Below, piece after piece: positions 1 to 5,156 of a DNA stretch of 5,229 nucleotides. The DNA comes from JAGVMG01 sp964461105 (GTDB lineage: Bacteria > Chlamydiota > Chlamydiia > Chlamydiales > Rhabdochlamydiaceae): NCBI GenBank assembly GCA_964461105.1, contig CAYWSY010000111.1, positions 1 to 5,229 of the forward strand. The letters run 5' to 3'. How positions within the stretch are numbered: position 1 is the first letter of the stretch; each line of letters starts with the position of its first letter. Position numbers and translations under genes: made by a program. The notes below the pieces were generated by a model. It was not told the DNA's origin, did no database searches, and was given only the letters and a program-made list of their open reading frames with translations.

Positions 1-1903
1 CTTGCCGTTGCATGTTAGAACCCATCAGCGCTCGGTTAGCATCATCGTGCTCAAGGAACGGAATTAAACCCGTTACAATCGACACGAGCTGCTTGGAAGA
101 AACGTCCATATGGGTGATCTTGCACGTCTCACATTTAAACGATTCACCTCGATGGCGCGCCCAACAAAGGGGCTCTGCAAACATATGATACTGATCCAAG
201 ACAGCTGAAGCCTGAGCGATGACACAGTTTTCTTCCTGATCTGCTGTCATGTATTCAATCTCTTCAGTGACCACACCATCGCGTACAATCCGGTAAGGTG
301 TCTCAATGAACCCGAATTCATTAATTTTAGCAAACGATGCGAGAGAAGTGATCAAACCAATGTTCGGTCCTTCTGGCGTCTCAATCGGACATATTCTTCC
401 ATAGTGGCTTGCATGAACGTCACGGACCTCAAAGCCAGCGCGCTCACGGTTCAAACCGCCCGGTCCAAGAGAAGAGAGACGGCGTTTGTGCGTCAATTCA
501 GCAACAGGATTTGTCTGGTCCATAAATTGAGACAACTGTGAGCGACCAAAGAAGTCTTTTAAGACGCCAACGAGGCCTTTAGCAGAAACAATTTTTCCAG
601 GAGTTAACGTGTCTGATGTGAAGTCAAAGAGGTTCATGCGCTCTTTAATGATCTTTTCCATCCGTGCCAATCCAATGCGGCACTGATTTTGGATCAATTC
701 CCCAACAGAGCGAACTCGACGGTTGCCTAAATGGTCGATATCATCGATATTAGCATTCTCATCCCCACGCTTCAAGCGGATCAAATACTTAATGGCGCCG
801 ATCACGTCTTCTTTACGAAGAGTGACACAGTTGAGCTCTTCATCAGAGATCTCAAGCCCTAATTTGCGATTAAGTTTATATCTTCCGACTCTGCCTAAAT
901 TGTATCGTTTAGGGTCAAAGAAAAGTCTCATGATCGCAGAGCGCGCATTTGATAAGGTTGCAGGCTCACCTGGACGGATTTTACGATAGAACTCTTTCAA
1001 TGCCGATTCATAAGAGTCAGTAGGATCTTTGGCGAGCATTTTGATAATTGGACTTGATTCATCAGCGTCTTCAGCAATACGCACTGCCCCAACTTCAGCA
1101 TCCAAAATTCGCTTTAACATCGCTGTTGTCAGTTTTTCTGACGCTTTTCCAAAAATCACGCCAGATTGTTCGTCAACAACATCCTCCGCAAGGATCTTAC
1201 CAACAAGTTTAGGAAAGTCTTTGTCTGATTTAACTTTAACTTTAATCGTGCTGAAAAACTCTTCAATAATATCGGCATCCGTAGAATAACCAAGCGTGCG
1301 GATGAACGAACTTGCCAAAATTTTTCGACGTCGTTTTTTACGATCAATATAGATGTAAATATGGTCATTTGTATCAAACGCACCTTCGAGCCAACTTCCG
1401 CGATACGGAATGATACGGAATGAATAAATGACTGATCCCTTGCTATGGCGCTCATGCTCAAATGAAATACCTGGTGAGCGATGCAATTGAGAGACAATGA
1501 CGCGCTCAGCACCATTGACAATAAACGTCCCTTCGTCGGTCATGACGGGGATCGTTCCCATATAAACTTCTTCTTCTTTAATTCCTGTTTCATCTGTGAG
1601 ACGAAACTTAACTTTCAAAGTAACATTATAAGTGATCCCCCGTCGAATGCATTCTTCTGGAGTATATTTGGGGATGCCTAAGCTATAAGAAATGTACTCG
1701 AGGATCGTTTTCTCATCATACGACTTAATCGGGAATATCTCGGTGAATACTTCTTGTAATCCAATATTCTCCCGCTCATGAGGCAATTTTTCAGCTTGGA
1801 GAAACTGATTATAGGATTTAATTTGGATTTCAATGAGGTTTGGTAGATCGATGATTTCTTCTCTATCACGAAAACTCACCCGTTGAGGCGGCCTTTTAAG
1901 CAT
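1..1903 (-). CDS. rpoB: DNA-directed RNA polymerase subunit beta, N-terminal 634 residues (partial, runs off window)
   Basis: RpoB is the beta subunit of core RNA polymerase and forms much of the catalytic cleft and the rifampicin pocket. I translated the minus strand from the ATG at 1903 to the window edge: the frame stays open for 634 codons, roughly half of a chlamydial RpoB (about 1250 residues). The start MLKRPPQRVSFRDREEI leads into DLPNLIEIQIKSY, as in chlamydial RpoB. It is preceded by AGGAG at 1916-1912, 8 nt before the ATG. The rifampicin region spans about residues 453-480 (FGRSQLSQFMDQ, then THKRRLSSLGPGG). By alignment D462, H472 and S477 match E. coli D516, H526 and S531, so the usual resistance positions are wild type. 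The signature ICPIETPEGPNIGLI starts at residue 504. The last visible part is IPFLEHDDANRALMGSNMQRQ-like sequence ending at Q634. A Cys591-x2-Cys594 pair occurs shortly before ITHMDV. No frameshift or stop was seen. Identity is certain; the missing C-terminal half lies outside the window. Confidence 0.98.
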   Translation of the reverse strand, partial: MLKRPPQRVSFRDREEIIDLPNLIEIQIKSYNQFLQAEKLPHERENIGLQEVFTEIFPIKSYDEKTILEYISYSLGIPKYTPEECIRRGITYNVTLKVKFRLTDETGIKEEEVYMGTIPVMTDEGTFIVNGAERVIVSQLHRSPGISFEHERHSKGSVIYSFRIIPYRGSWLEGAFDTNDHIYIYIDRKKRRRKILASSFIRTLGYSTDADIIEEFFSTIKVKVKSDKDFPKLVGKILAEDVVDEQSGVIFGKASEKLTTAMLKRILDAEVGAVRIAEDADESSPIIKMLAKDPTDSYESALKEFYRKIRPGEPATLSNARSAIMRLFFDPKRYNLGRVGRYKLNRKLGLEISDEELNCVTLRKEDVIGAIKYLIRLKRGDENANIDDIDHLGNRRVRSVGELIQNQCRIGLARMEKIIKERMNLFDFTSDTLTPGKIVSAKGLVGVLKDFFGRSQLSQFMDQTNPVAELTHKRRLSSLGPGGLNRERAGFEVRDVHASHYGRICPIETPEGPNIGLITSLASFAKINEFGFIETPYRIVRDGVVTEEIEYMTADQEENCVIAQASAVLDQYHMFAEPLCWARHRGESFKCETCKITHMDVSSKQLVSIVTGLIPFLEHDDANRALMGSNMQRQ

Positions 1904-1981
1904 TGAGAAAGCTCCTAAACTTTATAATCTTGATGACGAACTCATGCAGCAGTTTTTCAATGAATCCAGTGCATGGCATAA

Positions 1982-2010
1982 AAAATACTACAACCCGCAA
2001 TTTTTTTCAA
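1982..2010 (-). promoter_or_regulatory. Candidate sigma-70-type promoter for rpoB (TTGAAA-17-TATTTT)
   Basis: On the minus strand, TTGAAA at 2010-2005 is followed after exactly 17 nt by TATTTT at 1987-1982. Both boxes are close to the major sigma factor consensus, and the spacing is ideal. Transcription would start near 1976-1975, giving a leader of about 70 nt before the rpoB ATG at 1903. The -35 box overlaps the U-rich tail of the upstream terminator hairpin, so the two form one compact module in which rpoB transcription could restart after the stalk-protein genes end. The region is AT-rich, so a chance match is possible, and no expression data are available. The 167-nt gap is the longest in the window, which fits a regulatory role. 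Confidence 0.5.
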
Positions 2011-2047
2011 ATAAAGAGCAGAAGTCCCCATTTGTAGACTTCTGCTC
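2008..2047 (-). terminator. Intrinsic terminator or attenuator between rplL and rpoB
   Basis: Positions 2047-2037 and 2026-2016 form a perfect 11-bp inverted repeat (transcribed as GAGCAGAAGTC and GACTTCTGCTC) with a 10-nt loop. Six of the eleven pairs are G-C. The transcript then reads TTTATTTG (2015-2008), a short and interrupted U-rich tail. The hairpin begins 23 nt after the rplL stop codon. In E. coli the rplL-rpoB spacer also carries a partial terminator and an RNase III processing hairpin, which lowers rpoB output relative to the ribosomal proteins. By position this element is probably the equivalent. The broken U tract suggests leaky rather than complete termination; a pure RNA-processing hairpin is the alternative. 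Confidence 0.72.
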
Positions 2048-2070
2048 AGTAAAAATAGGATCTTTCTGGT

Positions 2071-2463
2071 TTAGAGACCTTTTAAAGTCACTTTGCCACC
2101 AGCTGCAGCGACTTTCTTAGAAATCTCGTCTGCTTCTGCTTTAGGGCAAGTTTCTTTAAGAACTTTTGGAGCTCCGTCAACCATTTCTTTTGCTTCTTTC
2201 AGTCCAAGACCTGTAATTTCGCGAACAACTTTAATGACACTGATCTTCTTGTCATCTGGAGCTGATTCCAAAACCACTTGGAAGTCTGTAGACTCAACTG
2301 CTGCTGCGGCGGCGGCTGGAGCTGCTGCCATCATCATTGGAGCTGCAGCAGCAGCTTTTACGCCCCACTTATCTTCTAGTGCTGTTTTGAGCTTTGACAT
2401 GTCGAGTACACTCAATTTGCTCAATTCTTCTACTAATTGCTCGATATTTTGTTGGGTAGTCAC
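2071..2463 (-). CDS. rplL: 50S ribosomal protein L7/L12 (GTG start)
   Basis: L12 forms the flexible stalk of the 50S subunit. Its dimers bind the C-terminal helix of L10 and recruit and stimulate translational GTPases such as EF-Tu and EF-G. The 130-residue product has the expected layout. Residues 1-35 are the N-terminal dimerisation and L10-binding domain. Residues 37-56 are an Ala-rich hinge interrupted by Met-Met-Met at 43-45. Residues 58-130 are the globular factor-binding domain, with the conserved ITGLGLKEAKEMVDGAPK at 83-100. The start codon is GTG (2463-2461), supported by AGAGG at 2475-2471, 7 nt upstream. The next in-frame Met is residue 22 and would delete most of the dimerisation domain. 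The protein is slightly longer than E. coli L12 (about 120 residues), mainly because of the hinge. It lies 36 nt downstream of rplJ, its assembly partner. Confidence 0.98.
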   Translation of the reverse strand: MTTQQNIEQLVEELSKLSVLDMSKLKTALEDKWGVKAAAAAPMMMAAAPAAAAAAVESTDFQVVLESAPDDKKISVIKVVREITGLGLKEAKEMVDGAPKVLKETCPKAEADEISKKVAAAGGKVTLKGL

Positions 2464-2470
2464 GGTTAAA

Positions 2471-2475
2471 CCTCT
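2471..2475 (-). promoter_or_regulatory. Shine-Dalgarno of rplL that decides a GTG start
   Basis: AGAGG on the minus strand lies 7 nt before the GTG at 2463. The spacing is right for this codon and there is no ATG nearby, so it fixes the non-ATG start of a protein that is normally needed in more copies than its neighbours. Confidence 0.75.
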
Positions 2476-2479
2476 TTGC

Positions 2480-2493
2480 TTAAACTAGTTTAA
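2480..2493. repeat. 14-bp perfect AT-rich palindrome in the rplJ-rplL spacer
   Basis: TTAAACTAGTTTAA reads identically on both strands and lies between the rplJ stop codon and the rplL ribosome binding site. As RNA it could form only a weak 5-bp A-U stem with a CUAG loop. It could modestly affect ribosome access to rplL or RNA processing, or be a chance product of the AT-rich spacer. No function is known to me. Confidence 0.4.
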
Positions 2494-2499
2494 AAAATT

Positions 2500-3018
2500 T
2501 TAAGAGTTGTTTTGTTGGGATTTATTTTCCAAGCAGTGCACGACACTTGTCAGCAAGGCTTCAATCACAGCTAATGTCTGAGACATAGGCGCTTCAAGAG
2601 TTCCAAGGAATTGCGCTCGCATTTCATCTTTGCTTGGCAACTTGGAGATCTGCTCAACATCTTGAGATGAGCAAACCGCCCCTTCAAACCTTCCACCAAG
2701 AACCTTCAGAACATCCCCGTTATCTTGGGAAAACTGATAGATCAATTTGGTTGTTTGAACAGGGTCAACATCTGCAAAAACAACAGCTATATGTCCCTTG
2801 AGCATGGACGGATCGATCGAAACTCCAGCAACTTGACAAGCTTTAATTAGAACGCGCTTCCGCACGACTTCTAAAGAGCCCCCGAGCTTGCTTAAGTTAG
2901 AACGAAATCCGGCTACGGCATTAGGTTGTAATCGGCTATAACTTGTTAACACAAGCGCCTGAGCTTTGCCGATTTTGTCTTTAATTTCATCCAACAGGAA
3001 TTGCTTTTCTGGTCTCAT
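2500..3018 (-). CDS. rplJ: 50S ribosomal protein L10
   Basis: L10 anchors the L12 dimers to the 23S rRNA GTPase-associated region next to L11. The 172-residue product is of normal family length. The N-terminal part (about 1-135) is the rRNA-binding domain, starting MRPEKQFLLDEIKDKI and including the ALVLTSYSRLQPNAVAGFR segment and the central VVRKRVLIKA stretch. Residues about 142-166 form the long C-terminal helix that binds L12 dimers, followed by a polar Gln/Asn-rich tail. The ATG at 3018 is only 3 nt after the rplA stop. No Shine-Dalgarno sits at normal spacing: the nearest G-rich run, AGGGGGG (3038-3032), is 13 nt upstream inside the rplA coding end. Translation is therefore probably coupled to rplA. 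In E. coli a long leader before rplJ carries the L10-L12 autoregulatory site; there is no room for such a leader here. Confidence 0.97.
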   Translation of the reverse strand: MRPEKQFLLDEIKDKIGKAQALVLTSYSRLQPNAVAGFRSNLSKLGGSLEVVRKRVLIKACQVAGVSIDPSMLKGHIAVVFADVDPVQTTKLIYQFSQDNGDVLKVLGGRFEGAVCSSQDVEQISKLPSKDEMRAQFLGTLEAPMSQTLAVIEALLTSVVHCLENKSQQNNS

Positions 3019-3021
3019 CTC

Positions 3022-3732
3022 TTATTCTTTGCCCCCCTGAATGTCAGTAATGGTCGAAAGATCGATCTTCATACCAGGCCCCATCGTCGATGAAAGTGCA
3101 AGAGATTTTAGAAAAATCCCTTTTGCAGTTGCAGGTTTTGATCGTGCAATAGCGCTTAACAAGGACTTGATATTTTCCAGGAGCTTATCCGATTGAAACG
3201 AGAGTTTTCCAACGAGCGTATTGATCACGCCATGCTTATCGGACTTAAACTCAATTTTACCGGCTTTCACTTCAGCAATAGCCTTTGCAACATCATTTGT
3301 TACAGTACCTGCTTTTGGGCTTGGCATTAAGCCACGAGGACCTAACACTTTTCCAAGTTTACCGACATCGCGCATCATGTCCGGAGTGGCAATGATGGCA
3401 TTAAAATCGGTCCAACCGTTTTTAACCCTTTCATACAATTCTTCATTCCCAGCGTAGTCAGCACCGGCATCCAAGGCTTCTTTTACTTTATCACCTCTTG
3501 CGAAGACGACGAGTACGATGTGTTTTCCCGTACCATTCGGTAGTGATACGGTCCCTCGTACTTGCTGATCAGACTTTTGGGCATCGACGCCAGTTTTTAG
3601 CGACAGCTCCACCGACTGGTCAAACTTGACCGGTGGACATTTTTTTAAAATTTCGATAGCTTCAGACAATGTATAGCTTTTATTGCTATCCACTAACTGA
3701 TCTATCTCCCGAAATCTTTTGCTACGATGCAT
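3022..3732 (-). CDS. rplA: 50S ribosomal protein L1
   Basis: L1 binds helices 76-78 of 23S rRNA, forms the mobile L1 stalk and helps release deacylated tRNA from the E site. In many bacteria it also represses its own rplK-rplA mRNA. The 236-residue product has family-typical length. It opens with MHRSKRFREIDQLVDSNKSY and ends with an acidic/Gly-rich IQGGKE tail. The L1 signature GKLGKVLGPRGLMPSPKAGT lies at residues 124-143. The SKPATAKGIFLKS segment (198-210) and the TMGPGMKID motif (216-224) belong to the C-terminal part of the RNA-binding domain. The ATG at 3732 is preceded by AAGGA (3744-3740) at 7 nt. A small hairpin directly abuts that site. The gene sits 50 nt after rplK and 3 nt before rplJ. 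Confidence 0.98.
   Translation of the reverse strand: MHRSKRFREIDQLVDSNKSYTLSEAIEILKKCPPVKFDQSVELSLKTGVDAQKSDQQVRGTVSLPNGTGKHIVLVVFARGDKVKEALDAGADYAGNEELYERVKNGWTDFNAIIATPDMMRDVGKLGKVLGPRGLMPSPKAGTVTNDVAKAIAEVKAGKIEFKSDKHGVINTLVGKLSFQSDKLLENIKSLLSAIARSKPATAKGIFLKSLALSSTMGPGMKIDLSTITDIQGGKE
3032..3038 (-). promoter_or_regulatory. Distant G-rich candidate ribosome binding site for rplJ, inside the rplA 3' end
   Basis: AGGGGGG overlaps the last codons of rplA (encoding the Gly-Gly before the terminal Lys-Glu) and ends 13 nt before the rplJ ATG, longer than the usual 5-9 nt. It may act with re-initiation by ribosomes finishing rplA, whose stop codon is 3 nt from the rplJ start. The role is inferred from position alone. 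Confidence 0.35.
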
Positions 3733-3744
3733 TCTGATTTCCTT

Positions 3745-3759
3745 TAGGGGTTTTCCCTA
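3745..3759 (-). promoter_or_regulatory. Small hairpin directly upstream of the rplA ribosome binding site
   Basis: The transcript contains TAGGG, a 5-nt loop AAAAC, then CCCTA, a perfect 5-bp stem with three G-C pairs. It ends one base before the AAGGA ribosome binding site of rplA. It could influence ribosome loading on rplA or simply keep the site open. There is no U tract after it, so it is not a terminator. It is short enough to be chance. Confidence 0.3.
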
Positions 3760-3782
3760 CTTGTTTTCGGTGTTGTCTGAAG

Positions 3783-4211
3783 TTACCCTTCGACAATGTC
3801 AACGCCCATTGAGCGGGCTGTTCCCATGACAGTGCGCATTGCCGCCTCTTCTGATTCGACGCGCATGTCAGAGATTTTATTTTTGACAATTTTTCTAACC
3901 TGTGATTTAGTTAGCTTTCCAACCTTATCACGGTTTGGCACTTTTGAGCCCGACTCGATTCCCACTTCTTTTAGGATCATTCGAGAAACAGGGGGCTGTT
4001 TGGTTACAAACGTAAAGCTTTTATCTGCAAATACAGAAATTTCAACAGGGAGAATATCCCCGGCTTTATCTTGCGTTTTTGCATTAAACTCTTTACAAAA
4101 GGCCATAATATTAACCCCAGCTCCTCCAAGCGCCGGACCAATCGGAGGCGCAGGGTTTGCTTTTCCCGCAGGAATTTGGAGTTTAATAACTTTGACGAGT
4201 TTTTTTGCCAT
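3783..4211 (-). CDS. rplK: 50S ribosomal protein L11
   Basis: L11 binds the GTPase-associated region of 23S rRNA at the stalk base, is the site of thiostrepton action, and is needed for RelA-type stringent responses where those exist. The 142-residue product matches the usual length. Residues 1-70 form the N-terminal domain, with LQIPAGKANPAPPIGPALGG at 11-30. The conserved Pro22, Pro23 and Pro26 of the thiostrepton-contact surface are intact. The motif GVNIMAFCKEFNAKT follows. The C-terminal RNA-binding domain carries VGKLTKSQVRKIVKNK and ends with the typical EEAAMRTVMGTARSMGVDIVEG-type sequence. The ATG at 4211 is preceded by GAGGA, with the AGGA core at 4224-4221, 9 nt away. The gene follows nusG after an 80-nt leader with a structured element, and precedes rplA as in most bacteria. 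Confidence 0.98.
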   Translation of the reverse strand: MAKKLVKVIKLQIPAGKANPAPPIGPALGGAGVNIMAFCKEFNAKTQDKAGDILPVEISVFADKSFTFVTKQPPVSRMILKEVGIESGSKVPNRDKVGKLTKSQVRKIVKNKISDMRVESEEAAMRTVMGTARSMGVDIVEG

Positions 4212-4250
4212 TGTTAGCTTTCCTCAAGTAAAATAGTAAATCAATGTTCG

Positions 4251-4281
4251 TAAGCTACGAGTCGAGGCATACTCTCGCTTA
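4251..4281 (-). promoter_or_regulatory. Two-stem hairpin in the rplK leader, candidate L1 autoregulatory site
   Basis: In the nusG-rplK spacer the minus-strand transcript folds as TAAGC / GCTTA (5 bp), then an asymmetric internal loop (GA opposite GTA), then GAGT / ACTC (4 bp) and an 8-nt loop. No U tract follows on the transcribed strand, so it is not a terminator of the operon. In E. coli, L1 represses rplK-rplA by binding a hairpin with an asymmetric internal loop just ahead of rplK, and this element has that general architecture and position. I did not match it to the L1 nucleotide consensus, so the assignment is speculative. Confidence 0.33.
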
Positions 4282-4291
4282 AATAATTTTT

Positions 4292-4840
4292 TTATCCAGT
4301 CTCAGTTTCTTCTAAGACTTGTTCTGTCTGCCAGAACTCGAGATCATCAACTCTCGTTTCTCTGCCAAAAATAGATACCAGCACACTCAAGCGACCTTTA
4401 TCGTAAAATACTTCGCTGACTGTACCAATAAAGTTAACAAAGACTCCATCGGTGATCTTAACTCTGTCACCCACTGAAATGTTATGTTTTTGAACAACCC
4501 CTTTCTTCTTCTCTTCAAGGTCATTCAAAATTGCATCAACTTCTGCTTGGGCAAGCGGCTGAGCCTTTTCCCCACCTAAAAAGCCAAGGACTCCATTTGT
4601 ATTACGGACATACATCCAAGCATCATCGGTAAGGTTCATTTTGACCAAAATGTAGCCAGGCCACATTTTCTTCTCGCTGACTTTTTGCTGCCCTTTTTTC
4701 ATCTCCGCAACGTTTTCAGTCGGAACAAGAACGCTATCAACCAGTTCTAACATCCCTTTAGACTCTCTATTTTCTTCAAGAGCCTTTTTAACCTTCTTTT
4801 CTTGCCCGGAAACGCACTGAACGACGTACCATTTATGCAT
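4292..4840 (-). CDS. nusG: Transcription termination/antitermination factor NusG
   Basis: NusG binds RNA polymerase at the clamp, promotes processive elongation, and links polymerase to Rho or to ribosomal S10. The 182-residue product has the two-domain layout. Residues 1-110 are the NGN domain, starting HKWYVVQCVSGQEKKVKKAL and carrying the MWPGYILVKM core at 59-68. Residues about 122-175 are the KOW domain, with VGDRVKITDGVFVNFIGTV at 123-141 and the end VSIFGRETRVDDLEFWQ. The length, the EEKKKGVVQKH linker (109-119) and the short acidic tail resemble chlamydial NusG. The ATG at 4840 has only a weak TAGG upstream (about 5 nt), but the WYVVQ motif right after it fits the family start, and the secE stop lies only 17 nt upstream, so coupling is likely. 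The secE-nusG pair is a near-universal bacterial arrangement. Confidence 0.98.
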   Translation of the reverse strand: MHKWYVVQCVSGQEKKVKKALEENRESKGMLELVDSVLVPTENVAEMKKGQQKVSEKKMWPGYILVKMNLTDDAWMYVRNTNGVLGFLGGEKAQPLAQAEVDAILNDLEEKKKGVVQKHNISVGDRVKITDGVFVNFIGTVSEVFYDKGRLSVLVSIFGRETRVDDLEFWQTEQVLEETETG

Positions 4841-4857
4841 GATGACCTAAAGTTTAG

Positions 4858-5133
4858 TTAGCCAAAGATAAAATGCGCAATAAGACCAATCAGATCTAAA
4901 CAACCTTTAATGATCATATCAACGAGATAGATCCCCAATCCGAGAATGAATGTCGCACCCACAACCATCTTTGTAGCAAATTTCAAATCTTCTTTTGTCG
5001 TCCAGCTCACTTTTCTAAGCTCTTCTTTGAGCTCTTGGATGTATGCGGTACGCTGTCGTTTTTTCGAAGCTTGCTGGACAGAAGCCTCTAAACGCGTTCG
5101 GGAGGGATTCATTTTAGCATCCATAGCACACAT
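4858..5133 (-). CDS. secE: Preprotein translocase subunit SecE
   Basis: SecE clamps and stabilises the SecY channel of the inner-membrane translocon. The 91-residue product is the short, single-span form found in most bacteria rather than the three-span E. coli form. Residues 1-30 are polar and basic (KKRQR at 24-28). Residues 31-50 form the cytoplasmic amphipathic helix with the family motif ELRKVSWTTKED at 38-49. Residues about 55-77 are the membrane span (VVGATFILGLGIYLVDM), and a further hydrophobic tail (78-91) ends in FIFG. The ATG at 5133 has AGAGG about 5 nt upstream. Met4 and Met8 are in-frame alternatives, but they lie farther from that site, about 12 nt or more. The gene is 23 nt after a tRNA-Trp gene and 17 nt before nusG. 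Assignment is by motif, topology and neighbours, since SecE is poorly conserved. Confidence 0.93.
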   Translation of the reverse strand: MCAMDAKMNPSRTRLEASVQQASKKRQRTAYIQELKEELRKVSWTTKEDLKFATKMVVGATFILGLGIYLVDMIIKGCLDLIGLIAHFIFG

Positions 5134-5156
5134 AACACCCTCTTATATGTTTAAAA

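Noticed and set aside
1402..1421. Tandem 10-bp repeat gatacggaat x2
   Set aside because: It encodes the conserved RpoB residues FRIIPY in the normal frame, with the two copies in different reading frames, so it is a coincidence of codon choice and not a recent duplication.
1156..1521. 121-codon open frame on the minus strand within rpoB
   Set aside because: It is out of frame with rpoB, whose continuous and clearly conserved frame covers this stretch. The product resembles nothing and has no ribosome binding site of note.
1678..1869. 63-codon minus-strand open frame near the rpoB start
   Set aside because: It is shifted relative to the true rpoB frame, which is intact from 1903 through this region, so it is a shadow and not evidence of a frameshift.
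2093..2488. 131-codon plus-strand open frame opposite rplL
   Set aside because: It is the antisense shadow of rplL; the poly-Ala hinge is GC-rich and lacks stops in both directions. Composition and lack of any family resemblance argue against a gene.
3796..4236. 146-codon plus-strand open frame opposite rplK
   Set aside because: It mirrors rplK almost exactly and encodes a low-information sequence. The minus-strand L11 is unmistakable.
4251..4293. Plus-strand reading of the rplK leader hairpin followed by a run of seven T
   Set aside because: It could look like a plus-strand terminator, but no plus-strand gene precedes it and the T run is separated from the stem, overlapping the nusG end region.
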